From Martinezella multihospitum (lineage in GTDB: Bacteria; Pseudomonadota; Alphaproteobacteria; Rhizobiales; Rhizobiaceae): a stretch of DNA of 64,000 nt. The first letter of the stretch is position 1. The number at the start of each line of letters is the position of its first letter. Shown here piece after piece: positions 19,184 through 29,256 of this stretch. The position numbers and the translations under genes were made by a program. The notes under the pieces were generated by a model. The model was not told where the DNA came from. It was given only the letters and a program-made list of their open reading frames with translations, and made no database searches. The DNA lies in the NCBI RefSeq assembly GCF_900094585.1, contig NZ_FMAG01000003.1, forward strand, positions 186,001-250,000, written 5' to 3'.

Positions 19184-19699
19184 ATGGGAACAGCGGTGGA
19201 ACTGGTGCCATACGACCCATGCTGGCCAGGAGATTTCGAACGCATCCGCGAAAAGCTCGAACGATTGCTGGCACCCTATGTCGTGACGATCGAACATATC
19301 GGCAGCACCTCCATTCCCGGAATCGCCGCAAAACCGCTCATCGATATCGATATCATCCTGCGCGGCTCAGCCGATGTGCCTGCAGCAACACAGATTCTTC
19401 TGGAGCAGAATTACGAACCCCGCGGCAATCGCTATGATGATGATGTTTGGGCCTTCATGCGGCGCGACGGCAGACCGCCGGAACGAATTTATCTCTGCCC
19501 GCCGAACAACCGGACCCATGTGCACAGGGTGATCTTTCGCGATTATCTTCGCGCACATCCTGCAGAAGCGGCAGCCTATGCCGCGCTGAAATTGGAGCTC
19601 GCCGAAATGCATCGACATGATGGCGATCGCTACACCGCCGAGAAACGTCACTTCGTCGACGCGATTATCGAAAAGGCAGTCGGCCAGCGGCAGATCTAG
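19184..19699 (+). CDS. GrpB/UPF0157 family protein
   Basis: This 171-residue protein has the family opening VELVPYDPCWPGDFERIREKL, the nucleotidyltransferase-like core IEHIGSTSIPGIAAKPLIDIDI, and HVHRVIFRDYLRAHPAEAAAYAALK. These segments resemble a minimal nucleotidyltransferase fold (GS, then D-x-D), but no reaction is established for most members. A TTG at 19178 overlapping the LysR stop and spaced 8 bases after GGAG is an alternative start and would allow translational coupling. The 3' end shares the bases CTAG with the convergent DUF2188 gene. Confidence 0.85.
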   Translation: MGTAVELVPYDPCWPGDFERIREKLERLLAPYVVTIEHIGSTSIPGIAAKPLIDIDIILRGSADVPAATQILLEQNYEPRGNRYDDDVWAFMRRDGRPPERIYLCPPNNRTHVHRVIFRDYLRAHPAEAAAYAALKLELAEMHRHDGDRYTAEKRHFVDAIIEKAVGQRQI

Positions 19700-19977
19700 G
19701 CGCCCGGAGCGGTATCGACTGGCGGGAAATGCATCTGGCCGTCGATGACTTCCGTTTCCGGGCGGTCACCGCCATCGGCATATTCCTCATGCCATTTGCC
19801 GCTCTCGTCCTGCCAGCTGATTTCGGCGGAATCTCCCCCGATTTGCTGTTCCGCCGCCACGATCCTGGCGGCCTCCACCGCCTCGGAATGTGTTGGAAAC
19901 GCTTCCGAATAAACGTCACGGAAGCGATAAGCCCACCCACCGTCATGCGGCACGATTTCGTAAACGACCTTGACCAT
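19696..19977 (-). CDS. DUF2188 domain protein
   Basis: The 93-residue protein reads YEIVPHDGGWAYRFRDVYSEAFPTHSEAVEAARIVAAEQQ, the pattern of DUF2188: two beta strands with a conserved GGWAYR and a helix beginning after SEAV. The acidic C-terminus (EEYADGGDRPETEVID) is soluble. The function of the family is unknown. A strong ribosome site, AGAAGGAGGG, precedes the ATG, which suggests good expression. Confidence 0.85.
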   Translation of the reverse strand: MVKVVYEIVPHDGGWAYRFRDVYSEAFPTHSEAVEAARIVAAEQQIGGDSAEISWQDESGKWHEEYADGGDRPETEVIDGQMHFPPVDTAPGA

Positions 19978-20206
19978 TCAGACCCTCCTTCTCATCTGCC
20001 AAGACCTTCGAACCGGACGTTGCCGGCAGAATCGCGTGCATCTGAGACGGGTTCGAGGATGCCGCGGCATTGTGGTTGGGCAGACCTATCCGCGCAGTAT
20101 TCCATTAAACCGCGTTAACTGCAAATTTCGCCCCCTTCCCCGCAAGCTTGATGTGCGAAATCCTTGCTTTAGAGTGCAACCGTGAATCGGCGCAAAGGTG
20201 GGGAAA

Positions 20207-21310
20207 GTGATCATAGCGAAGTGGTTTAAGCAGGAAAAATACCTGCTCGTGGCATTGGCGATTGCCGTTGCCGCCTATGTCGGCGAGCATTCCATACTGG
20301 AAATGGGCCAAGGCGCGGCGATGGTCGCAGCCGCTGCATTGATCGCGACGATTGTACTGGCATCCATGCGCGTCGCCCACCACGCCGAGACCCTTGCCGT
20401 CAAGGTCGGCGATCCCTACGGCACGATGATCCTCACCTTGTCGGCCGTTGCCGTCGAGGTCATCATCCTCGCCATCATGATGAGCGGCGAGAGTTCGCCG
20501 ACGCTGGTGCGCGACACCATCTATGCCGCCGTCATGCTCGATATCAACGGCATCCTCGGCCTTGCTGCTCTTCTCGGCGGGCTGAAGCATGGCGAACAGC
20601 CCTATAATGACGATTCCAGCCGCACCTATGGCGTGATGATCCTGACCGCTATGGGCATTTCGATGATCGTGCCCGAATTCATTCCCGATGCGAAATGGCA
20701 CTATTATTCCGCCTTCACCATCGTCGCGATGATCGCACTCTACGCGCTCTTCCTGCGCATGCAGGTGGGAAAGCACAGCTATTTCTTCAGCTACAGCTAC
20801 CCCCGCACAGAAAAGAAACTCGCGGCGGCCGATGACGAAGAGCATCATGACGAAGAATCCACAACGACCTCGATCGTGACAATCCTGATCGGCGTCGTGC
20901 TGATCGGTGCTTTGGCGGAATTCATGTCGGCCTTCATGGATACCGGCCTCAGGGGCACCGGCGCTCCGCCCGCCATCGCCGCCATCGTCGTCGCCGCCAT
21001 CTCGGCAGCGCCGGAAATTCTGACGGCGCTGCGCGCAGCCCTCAGAAACCGCATGCAGGCGACGGTCAACATCGCCCTTGGCGCCTCGCTGTCGACGGTC
21101 ATCCTGACGGTGCCCGTCATGGAGGCGATCGCGCTCTATACGGGGCAGCCCTTCATCATGGCCATGTCGCCGGTGCAGACGGTCATGGTGATGATCACGC
21201 TGATCGTCGCCGCCATCAACCTCAACGACGGCGAAACCAACGCCATCGAGGGCATGACCCATTTCATTCTTTTCGCCACCTTCATCATGCTGACGGCGCT
21301 CGGTCTTTGA
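20207..21310 (+). CDS. chaA: Calcium/proton (cation/H+) antiporter ChaA-like
   Basis: This 367-residue integral membrane protein has about eleven helices and two related alpha-repeats typical of CaCA exchangers. The first repeat has DPYGTMILTLSAVAVEVIILAIM and the second has PPAIAAIVVAAISAAPEILTALRAALRN; each carries an acidic residue in the transport site. The central cytoplasmic loop is rich in acidic residues and His (DDEEHHDEES), as in ChaA. It probably exports Ca2+ or Na+/K+ in exchange for protons. The start is taken as the GTG at 20207 after GGTGGGG; a GTG three codons earlier is possible. Confidence 0.9.
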   Translation: MIIAKWFKQEKYLLVALAIAVAAYVGEHSILEMGQGAAMVAAAALIATIVLASMRVAHHAETLAVKVGDPYGTMILTLSAVAVEVIILAIMMSGESSPTLVRDTIYAAVMLDINGILGLAALLGGLKHGEQPYNDDSSRTYGVMILTAMGISMIVPEFIPDAKWHYYSAFTIVAMIALYALFLRMQVGKHSYFFSYSYPRTEKKLAAADDEEHHDEESTTTSIVTILIGVVLIGALAEFMSAFMDTGLRGTGAPPAIAAIVVAAISAAPEILTALRAALRNRMQATVNIALGASLSTVILTVPVMEAIALYTGQPFIMAMSPVQTVMVMITLIVAAINLNDGETNAIEGMTHFILFATFIMLTALGL

Positions 21311-21400
21311 TTCCGATTTCAAGGACTTGCGCCGATTGGCGGATTCAAATTGCGAAACGCTTGAATCAACGAATGAAGATGAAACCGGCAAGCTGAATGA

Positions 21401-21429
21401 AAAAAGCCCGCCATCTCTGGCGGGCTTTT
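21401..21429. terminator. Bidirectional intrinsic terminator
   Basis: AAAAAGCCCGCC and GGCGGGCTTTT flank a short loop (ATCTCT), giving a stem with T-runs on both strands. It lies between the convergent antiporter and aspartate aminotransferase genes and can terminate both. Confidence 0.9.
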
Positions 21430-21451
21430 CAATTGAACGATTATGGATCGC

Positions 21452-22711
<1,260 letters not shown>

Positions 22712-22898
22712 CTAAGCTCTATGTCGAATATGGGCCGACGTTTCAAGCACAAAGGCGTCACAGTGGCTTTATTTCCTGGCTTTCCGGGCAATCCGCGAGC
22801 GCTCTGCTTACCCGGCTAGAGAGCTGCGCTATCGGCTGCAGTCCTCGGTCGTATCGGACAGGGGTGGTCATCGGGGGCCATCGGCGCTCGATACGGAC

Positions 22899-22928
22899 TT
22901 GAATCAAGATATGAGGCGCTTGATTCAA
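22899..22928. promoter_or_regulatory. Candidate operator: 10 bp inverted repeat
   Basis: TTGAATCAAG (22899-22908) and CTTGATTCAA (22919-22928) are exact complements separated by 10 bases. Two-turn spacing of the half-site centres fits binding by a dimer on one DNA face. It lies between two divergent genes, and no dedicated regulator is adjacent. Confidence 0.4.
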
Positions 22929-22988
22929 ATTCTGAAGAGTCCCGAAATTTCTTATTTGGAACAAATACTTCTTCCTCCCCCATCCAAT

Positions 22989-23027
22989 GCAAGGCCCTTG
23001 GAGGCCTTGCCGCAGGGCTTTTGCCCT
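22989..23027. repeat. Two consecutive hairpins
   Basis: GCAAGGCC (22989-22996) pairs with GGCCTTGC (23003-23010). Three bases later AGGGC (23014-23018) pairs with GCCCT (23023-23027) around TTTT. The pair resembles remnants of short mobile palindromic elements in rhizobial intergenic DNA, but I found no second copy in the window. Confidence 0.4.
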
Positions 23028-23173
23028 CACCTTCAGCCCGGGTCGAAAAAGCGGAATGGCACCATCCTCTCTCCGACACGAACACAAAGACGTTATCGGC
23101 TCGGCGATCAGCCTTGAATGGCAACGGAACGCTCCCACCTTGCAAAGGCGAACCTGTTGGGGAGGTTGGACAG

Positions 23174-24319
23174 ATGCGTGCCAGCATAACGGGATTTTCG
23201 ATTGCCTTGATGACTTTTGCCCTGTTGTCGACAACGACGATGCTGGCCGCATCCGCACAAACCATCAAAACGCAGAAGGTCGAGGTCAAAGTCGAAACGA
23301 TAGCAGCGGGGCTCGAACACCCCTGGGCGGTCGCCGTATTGCCCGATGGCGCCTACGTCGTTACCGAACGTCCTGGACGCATGCGTGTCGTCCGCGATGG
23401 CAAGGTTTTCGTACCCCTGTCAGGCGTGCCAGAAGTCTATGCACACGGCCAGGGCGGCCTGCTCGATGTCGCCCTTGATCCGAAATTCTCAAGCAACCGC
23501 ACACTCTATTTCACCGCCTCGGTGGCAGGCGATGGTGGAAGCGGCACGGCCGTCTTTCGCGCCAGACTATCGCCGGACGAAACCCGGCTGACGGATGTGA
23601 GGCGCATCTTCCTGATGAACAAGCTGTCGCGCGGCAATATCCAGTACGGTTCGCGCATCGCCATTGCACGCGACGGCAGCCTCTTCGTCAGCCTCGGCGA
23701 CCGCGGCCAGCAGGATCGCGCCCAGGACTTTCATGACGACGCCGGCTCCATCATCCACATCGAAGCCGATGGCAGCATCCCCGCCGACAATCCGTTCAAG
23801 GACGGCAAGCGCGCCCTGCCCGAAATCTGGTCGAAGGGCCACCGCAACCCGCAAGGCATCACCTTCGATAGCGAGACAAACAGGCTCTACACGGCAGAGC
23901 ACGGCGCCCGAGGCGGCGATGAGATCAACACGCCCGAAGCCGGCAAGAACTACGGCTGGCCCATCATCTCCTATGGCGTCAATTATAACGGCACGAAAAT
24001 CGGCATCGGAACCGCCAAAGCAGGTATGGAGCAGCCACGCTTCTATTGGGACCCGTCGATTGCACCGGGCGGCATTGTCGTCTACCGTGGCAAGATGTTT
24101 CCCGAATGGAACGGCGAGTTCCTGGTGACAGCGCTGAAGTTCGAGCTGCTGTCGCGCCTAAATCAGGACGGCAGGGGCAAGATCACCGAACAGGAACGTA
24201 TGTTTGACGGCAAATTCGGGCGCTTGCGCGATATTGCGGTCGCGCCTGATGGTGCGCTGCTGATCACGACCGATGAAGACAACGGCGCGCTTCTGAGGGT
24301 TTCGAGAGCCACAAGCTAA
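23174..24319 (+). CDS. PQQ-dependent sugar dehydrogenase (soluble aldose dehydrogenase type)
   Basis: This 381-residue protein starts with a signal peptide (about residues 1-29, ending ASAQ) after a GGAGG ribosome site. The mature part is a six-bladed beta-propeller of the glucose/sorbosone dehydrogenase family: GLEHPWAVAVLPDGAYVVTERPGRM, the repeated D-P-x-F and DGSLFVSLGDRG blades, and WSKGHRNPQGITFD and YTAEHGARGGDEIN, which carry cofactor-site His, Arg and Asp residues. It should oxidise aldose sugars in the periplasm with PQQ and calcium. PQQ synthesis genes are not in the window. Confidence 0.9.
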   Translation: MRASITGFSIALMTFALLSTTTMLAASAQTIKTQKVEVKVETIAAGLEHPWAVAVLPDGAYVVTERPGRMRVVRDGKVFVPLSGVPEVYAHGQGGLLDVALDPKFSSNRTLYFTASVAGDGGSGTAVFRARLSPDETRLTDVRRIFLMNKLSRGNIQYGSRIAIARDGSLFVSLGDRGQQDRAQDFHDDAGSIIHIEADGSIPADNPFKDGKRALPEIWSKGHRNPQGITFDSETNRLYTAEHGARGGDEINTPEAGKNYGWPIISYGVNYNGTKIGIGTAKAGMEQPRFYWDPSIAPGGIVVYRGKMFPEWNGEFLVTALKFELLSRLNQDGRGKITEQERMFDGKFGRLRDIAVAPDGALLITTDEDNGALLRVSRATS

Positions 24320-24419
24320 CCCTCAACGCTCTGCTTCGGGCATCTTTAAGCCTTGCCGCAAGCAAAAGCAGCTGCTAACGGTCGGCCTCATTCTTTCCTC
24401 CCCTTCCCGCAGGATGCAG

Positions 24420-25310
24420 ATGTCTCGCATACAGGCGAATTTGTTGTTGTTGCTTGCCGCCGCGATCTGGGGCGGCGGTTTCGTTGCGCAATCGACAGCG
24501 ATGAAGGCGATCGGACCCTTCTGGTTCATCGGCCTGCGATTTGCCGTGGCCACCATGGTCGTCCTGCCTTTCGTGTGGATGGAAAACAGAAAGGCCGCGA
24601 AGCCACTGACGCCTCGCAACTGGCTCTCCTTTTTGTTGATCGGCCTCGCTCTTTTCGGCGGAGCGGCAACGCAGCAGCTCGGCCTGCTAACGACGACGGT
24701 CACGAATTCCAGCTTCATCACCGGTCTTTACGTGGTCTTTGTGCCGCTGATCGCCGTTATCTTTCTGCGCCGCTCGCCGCATTGGGTCATCTGGCCCGCG
24801 GCATTGATGGCGCTTTGCGGCATCTACCTGCTCTCGGGCGGCTCGTTCTCGCGCCTCACCGTCGGCGATTTTCTGACCGTGATCTGCGCGCTCTTCTGGG
24901 CGGCGCAAATCACGCTTGCCGGCTCCGCCGTCAACGAAACCGGCCGGCCGCTCGGCATTTCCGCTACGCAATTTGCCGTCACCGCCGTCCTTGCTCTCGC
25001 GGTTGCCGTCGCCATCGAGCCGATCAGCATTGCTGATATAAGCGCCGCACTCGGCGAGATCCTCTATGTCGGCATCTTCTCCTCAGGTCTGGCTTTCGCG
25101 CTGCAGATCATTGGCCAGCGTTATACAACCGCGCCCCAGGCCGCGATCTTCCTGTCATCGGAGGCATTATTCGGGGCTTCGCTCGGCGCCTTGCTACTCG
25201 GAGAGACCATCGGTCCGCTCGGCTATGCCGGCTGCGCACTGATGTTTACGGCGATGCTGGCCGTGGAATTGGTACCGGAATTGACCCGCCGACGCGACGC
25301 CACAGCATAA
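24420..25310 (+). CDS. DMT-superfamily transporter, EamA type
   Basis: The 296-residue membrane protein has ten predicted helices arranged as two EamA repeats (first from LLLLLAAAIWGGGFVAQS, second from FLTVICALFWAAQITLAGSAV). The family sequence GLYVVFVPLIAVIFLRR is in the first repeat and SSEALFGASLGALLLGE in the second. It likely exports a small metabolite or amino acid. I chose the ATG at 24420 because AGGA lies 6 bases before it; an ATG two codons earlier lacks a ribosome site. Confidence 0.9.
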   Translation: MSRIQANLLLLLAAAIWGGGFVAQSTAMKAIGPFWFIGLRFAVATMVVLPFVWMENRKAAKPLTPRNWLSFLLIGLALFGGAATQQLGLLTTTVTNSSFITGLYVVFVPLIAVIFLRRSPHWVIWPAALMALCGIYLLSGGSFSRLTVGDFLTVICALFWAAQITLAGSAVNETGRPLGISATQFAVTAVLALAVAVAIEPISIADISAALGEILYVGIFSSGLAFALQIIGQRYTTAPQAAIFLSSEALFGASLGALLLGETIGPLGYAGCALMFTAMLAVELVPELTRRRDATA

Positions 25311-25808
25311 AAAACGCCGGAAATGCGCGCTTTTAGCCGCTTGACGGCATGGCTTGCCAAAATTTTTCGAACAATCGAAAACAGCCGTTCACATCAGCCG
25401 ATTTGGGAAAATCTCGCTAAAACTATATCGCGAGCGATGCAAAACCCTTAGAAACTTGTTTCAAAGTGGGAAAATTTGCGAATCGCCTTAACATATTCGC
25501 GTTACGGTATTGTGCCTGTTGTGCCACGTTAAAAAACTTTTGCTTGCCAATTTCCCATAAACACAGCACTCTCAATGGTGTTCGGGCATTTTTAGAGCAT
25601 GGGAAGTCCTAATAGAATTGCGAGCCGGAAACGCTAATATTCCGGTCAGCTTGGTCGAGAAGCGGGGTGGCAAACATCGCATCGAGATCATGCCGAGTTA
25701 CGGGGACCTTTTCCTTCAAATTTCGAGAACTGCCTGCAAGCGCCCGCAAGGGCAACACAAGTAATGCTGCCCGTGTGGATGGTGGGCAGAGAGAAAAGGA
25801 CCTGAGGC
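25311..25808 (+). other. Long intergenic region / probable cold-shock leader
   Basis: No gene is visible in these 498 bases. The first 250 are AT-richer than the surroundings. The last 200 contain several self-complementary stretches (for example CCGGAA...TTCCGG near 25626-25645) before the cold-shock gene. Long structured leaders are usual for cspA mRNAs, where they act in temperature-dependent translation. I could not place a convincing promoter. Confidence 0.45.
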
Positions 25809-26024
25809 ATGGCCGAGACTGGCACTGTAAAGTTTTTCAATACCGATAAGGGCTTCGGTTTCATCAAACCGGACAAGGGTGGCGCGGACATCTTTGTACA
25901 CATTTCTGCAGTTCAGGCTTCTGGTCTGGCAGGATTGTCGGAAAACCAGAAGGTAAGCTTCGACACGGAACCGGATCGCCGCGGCAAGGGGCCGAAGGCC
26001 GTCAATCTGCAGATTGCTGGCTAA
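25809..26024 (+). CDS. Cold-shock domain protein (CspA family)
   Basis: This 71-residue single OB-fold protein binds single-stranded RNA/DNA and acts as an RNA chaperone. The RNA-binding motifs KGFGFI (RNP1) and DIFVHISA (RNP2) are intact. The length fits CspA proteins, and the basic segment RRGKGPKAVNL follows. GAAAAGGACC lies before the ATG. A 498-base gap upstream and a terminator 33 bases downstream indicate a single-gene transcript. Confidence 0.95.
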   Translation: MAETGTVKFFNTDKGFGFIKPDKGGADIFVHISAVQASGLAGLSENQKVSFDTEPDRRGKGPKAVNLQIAG

Positions 26025-26056
26025 GACACCTTACGGCTTTCAAATTCGAGTTGAGG

Positions 26057-26078
26057 CCCGGCAGCAATGCCGGGTTTT
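26057..26078 (+). terminator. Terminator of the cold-shock gene
   Basis: CCCGGCA (26057-26063) pairs with TGCCGGG (26068-26074) around GCAA, followed by TTTT. Confidence 0.85.
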
Positions 26079-26172
26079 GTCATTCAGTCTGCATTCAGTT
26101 TGCCACGTATAATTTGCCTCCCATGAAAGAGCGGGAATGACTTTTGTCCCGCTTCCCTTAGAGGATAGGCCA

Positions 26173-26610
26173 ATGACCATACTCGGCAAAACGCTCGTCA
26201 TGTCCGCCGTCGCCGCGGCATTGACAGTCACGTCCATCAGCGCCGCTTCCGCCGATGAATATTGGCGCCATCGCAACCGTGATGGTTGGGCGCTCGGCGC
26301 TGCCGGGCTCGCAACCGGTCTGATCGTCGGCTCCGCCATTGCCAGCCAGCCACGCTACGTCGAACCGGCCCCGGCCTATGTCGACCCGGGCTACGACGCA
26401 CCTGCCCCTGGCTACTATTATCGCCCAGCACCGCGCCGCGTCTACGTCGAGCGTGACGTCAGCTATTATGCGCCAGCGCCGGCATACGGCATGCGTCCCT
26501 GGTCGTCCGCATGGATGCGCTATTGCTACGACCGCTACAGAAGCTTCGATGGCCGCACCGGCACCTATGTCGGCTTTGACGGCATGCGCCATTTCTGCAC
26601 GGCAGACTGA
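26173..26610 (+). CDS. Secreted BA14K-type small protein
   Basis: The 145-residue protein has a signal peptide (about 1-27, ending SAASADEYW), a short hydrophobic glycine-rich stretch (ALGAAGLATGLIVGSAIAS) and a Pro/Tyr-rich middle. The C-terminal block WMRYCYDRYRSFDGRTGTYVGFDGMRHFC matches the BA14K family, first noticed as a Brucella immunogen with lectin-like activity; two Cys may form a disulphide. The role here is unknown, probably envelope-associated. The ATG at 26173 follows GAGGATAGG. Confidence 0.85.
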   Translation: MTILGKTLVMSAVAAALTVTSISAASADEYWRHRNRDGWALGAAGLATGLIVGSAIASQPRYVEPAPAYVDPGYDAPAPGYYYRPAPRRVYVERDVSYYAPAPAYGMRPWSSAWMRYCYDRYRSFDGRTGTYVGFDGMRHFCTAD

Positions 26611-26933
26611 TTTTCAGCCGTGCCTCGAATGACAATGCGAGGAACCAAGGCGCCGCTTTCGAGCGGCGCCTGATTGATGCGGAATAGATCCCATCGGGCA
26701 GCGTTTGTCTTTCCGCCGGATTTGTAGCAGCATGACCGTGTTGCCGCCTCTCGCGCGCTAAACGCTCCACGCCTCCTCTCGGAAACAACGTCTCTGATAA
26801 GAACGCTGGCCCCATCGCGCCCGGAGCTCTCATCCAGACACTCTGTGATAATGTCCTGCCGTGGTCGCACTGGCATTTTATGCGTGTTGCCATCATTTCT
26901 GGCCGCGCTAGGAAGCTTTCCAGAGGGTGGAGA
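26611..26933. other. Intergenic region with a UUCG-capped hairpin
   Basis: I see no gene in these 323 bases. GGCGCCGCT (26649-26657) and AGCGGCGCC (26662-26670) form a 9 bp stem closed by a TTCG tetraloop, an unusually stable hairpin 39 bases after the BA14K-type gene. There is no T-run, so it may be that gene's 3' end or a Rho-dependent stop. Confidence 0.5.
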
Positions 26934-27482
26934 ATGGGCGTCAAGAACTATTTGATCGAAGGCGTTTCTGGAGCCGGCAAGACTGCAGTCGCCATAGAGC
27001 TGCAGCGGCGCGGTTATCATGTCATCCATGGCGATCGGGAGTTGGCCTATAAAGGCGATCCGGAAACGGGTGAACCGCTGGATGCCTCTGCCCTTCAGGA
27101 ACACATTCCGGATGTAACCTTCGGGCACAGGCATCACCTTTGGAATGTCGACAAAGTCAAATCCCTCGTTGCGGATCGAAGCCATCCGAACACCTTCTTC
27201 TGCGGCGGCTCCAGGAATTTCCATCGCTTTATTGATCTGTTCGATGGGGTTTTCGTTCTCAATCTCGATCTGGAAACACTAAAGCGTCGGCTTACTGCCA
27301 GACCGGAAGATGAGTTTGGCGGCAAGCCCGCCGAGCGAGACGTCATCGTGCGATTGCACGCGACGCAGGAGGACATTCCGAAGAATGCGATAAGCATCGA
27401 CGCGACAGCGCCGCTTGCCAGCGTTGTCGACGATATTCTTTCCAGATTCCACGAGAATGCGGGGCAAAAGACCCGCTGGTAA
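26934..27482 (+). CDS. P-loop NTPase / small-molecule kinase-like protein
   Basis: This 182-residue protein carries a Walker A motif GVSGAGKT (10-17) followed by the kinase-like layout of adenylate or nucleoside kinases: HVIHGDREL in place of a nucleotide-monophosphate site, FVLNLDLETLKRRL as the Walker B region, and an Arg-rich LID (RRLTARPEDEFGG). It resembles the AAA_18/AAA_33 group of ATP-dependent kinases with unknown substrate. The ATG at 26934 has a GGTGGAGA ribosome site. It is convergent with the metallo-hydrolase gene. Confidence 0.8.
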   Translation: MGVKNYLIEGVSGAGKTAVAIELQRRGYHVIHGDRELAYKGDPETGEPLDASALQEHIPDVTFGHRHHLWNVDKVKSLVADRSHPNTFFCGGSRNFHRFIDLFDGVFVLNLDLETLKRRLTARPEDEFGGKPAERDVIVRLHATQEDIPKNAISIDATAPLASVVDDILSRFHENAGQKTRW

Positions 27483-27490
27483 CGCTTTGC

Positions 27491-28135
27491 CTACAATCCG
27501 CGCAGGAAAGGATTGGTGCGACGCTCGTCGCCGATCCGGCTGCCCGGCCCATGGCCGCAGATGAACCCGACTTCATCGCCCAGCGGGAAGACCTTGTCGC
27601 GGATCGATTCCAAAAGCTGCTGGTGATTGCCGCCGGGCAGATCGGTTCTGCCGATCGAGCCGTTGAACAGCACGTCGCCGAGATGGGCAAAGCCCTGCTT
27701 CCGATTGACATAGATGACATGGCCGGGCGCATGGCCCGGGCAATGGAAAACCTCGAATTCATGCTCGCCGAAGGAGACCTTGTCGCCCTCCTTCAGGAAG
27801 CGGTCCGGCGTGACGTTGCGCACGCCGCTGATGTTGAACATCTTGCCTTTGGCTTCGATATCCTCGAGCAGGAAGCGATCGTCCTCATGCGGGCCGATCA
27901 CCTCGATGCCGAGCGCCTCCCGCACCTCGTCGGCACCGCCGGCATGATCGATATGGCCGTGCGTCAGCCAGATGGCCTTGAGGGTAATGCCGTTCTCGCG
28001 CACCGTCTGCAGGATGATATCGACATCGCCGCCCGGGTCGACCACCACGCCCTCTTTGGTCTCCGGATCGAACAGGATGGTGCAGTTCTGTTCGAAAGGG
28101 GTCACCGGAATGATGCCGGCCTGGAGCATGCCCAT
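27491..28135 (-). CDS. Metallo-beta-lactamase fold hydrolase (glyoxalase II-like, YcbL type)
   Basis: The 214-residue protein has the zinc motif THGHIDHAGG (His59, His61, Asp63, His64), with further ligands in FHCPGHAPGHVIY and GDVLFNGSIGRTDLPGG. This small form lacks the C-terminal substrate domain of classical glyoxalase II and resembles YcbL. It likely hydrolyses S-acylglutathione-type thioesters. The start MGMLQAGIIPVTP at 28135 is chosen because the family begins there, although the frame stays open to 28231. Confidence 0.88.
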   Translation of the reverse strand: MGMLQAGIIPVTPFEQNCTILFDPETKEGVVVDPGGDVDIILQTVRENGITLKAIWLTHGHIDHAGGADEVREALGIEVIGPHEDDRFLLEDIEAKGKMFNISGVRNVTPDRFLKEGDKVSFGEHEFEVFHCPGHAPGHVIYVNRKQGFAHLGDVLFNGSIGRTDLPGGNHQQLLESIRDKVFPLGDEVGFICGHGPGSRIGDERRTNPFLRGL

Positions 28136-28380
28136 GGAGCGCCTCGCCTGTTTGATCGTCGTGCTGTCGGTATAACGGCAAACATCAGACAAAGCAGCCC
28201 CCGAAGCTTCAAAGTGGCGCGAACGCGGCAACCGAACCTCAAGATTCGATAATATCCATCTATTTCAAATGGTTATTTGATCATCCCGTTGAACGATGAC
28301 CTATTGGTGTCCGGCAAACCGGAACACTCAGGCACCCGGAACGTTGAAGATAAGTCTTTCAAGACAGAAGGAGAAAACCA

Positions 28381-29010
28381 ATGTCCTTGAAGAGAAATCT
28401 GTTGCTGACCGGCTTTGTCCTTCTCGGCAGTGCGGGTCTCGCCCAGGCCGAGATGGCCGCAACCACCGCCACGGATATAGAAGTTCGTTCCGGGCCGGGT
28501 GCGGAATTTCCGACGGTCGGCGTCGCCACTCGCGGGTCCGAAGCCACCTTGGACGGCTGCGTCGAAGGTAGCCGCTGGTGCCGGGTCGACGTCAATGGCA
28601 TGCGCGGCTGGGTCTACGCACAATATCTGAGCGTCGAACAGAATGGCACCTCGGTCGTCGTTCAGGACCACCGGGATGATCTGGGCATCCCCACCATCAC
28701 CTATGAACAGACCGATCCGGTCCAGACCGGCAGCGTTCAGCCCGGTCCAAACGACCAATTGCTGGGTCCCGTCGATCAGAACGGTGGCGATGTAGTCGCA
28801 ATCACCCCGCCCGAGGAAGTCCGAACCTATATCGACGACAACCCCGTCGATACGGTGCAGTTGAGTGGAGATCTGGCGGTCGGCGCCACCGTTCCGCAAA
28901 GCGTGGAAGTGCACCGTATTCCCGACTACCAATACAGCTACGTCGAGGTAAACCGTCAACCCGTACTGGTCGACCCAGGTACTCGCCGTATCGTCTACGT
29001 CTACCGCTGA
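28381..29010 (+). CDS. Secreted protein with SH3-like and DUF1236-type domains
   Basis: The 209-residue product has a signal peptide (1-23, ending GLAQA). A bacterial SH3 domain follows (about 28-85: ATDIEVRSGPGAEFPTVGVATRG and RWCRVDVNGMRGWVYAQYL), then a Pro/Gln-rich linker. The C-terminal block (VPQSVEVHRIPDYQYSYVEVNRQPVLVDPGTRRIVYVYR) is typical of DUF1236. SH3b domains often bind peptidoglycan, so an envelope location is likely. GAAGGAGAAAACC precedes the ATG. Such proteins are common and often multi-copy in rhizobia. Confidence 0.85.
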   Translation: MSLKRNLLLTGFVLLGSAGLAQAEMAATTATDIEVRSGPGAEFPTVGVATRGSEATLDGCVEGSRWCRVDVNGMRGWVYAQYLSVEQNGTSVVVQDHRDDLGIPTITYEQTDPVQTGSVQPGPNDQLLGPVDQNGGDVVAITPPEEVRTYIDDNPVDTVQLSGDLAVGATVPQSVEVHRIPDYQYSYVEVNRQPVLVDPGTRRIVYVYR

Positions 29011-29256
29011 TTCGCCGCGCAAGACCGCATAAGATGGCGAAATTGACATGCGGCGGGACTGCCGCATGCCCAAACCGCGGATTTCCCCTGAAATTATTGC
29101 GAAATTCTCCCGTTTGAGTTGCCCTTCTATTTCCAGCGATCCGTGCATGATGTAATCCTAATATCGATGAGGATTATCGCCGCTCCCTGGCATCGATCCG
29201 GGACGCCGCGAGAGGGCATCCGGAAGCGTCTCCGGAATTATGGGAGAAGGGCAGTC

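Noticed and set aside
20105..20118. A CtrA-like TTAA...TTAA site
   Set aside because: The two TTAA half-sites are 6 bases apart, not the 7 of the CtrA consensus, and there is no cell-cycle gene next to it.
20105..21391. An open reading frame of 428 codons on the minus strand
   Set aside because: It is antisense to the Ca2+/H+ antiporter. The His/Asp/Arg-rich translation shows no family resemblance, whereas the plus strand encodes clear membrane repeats.
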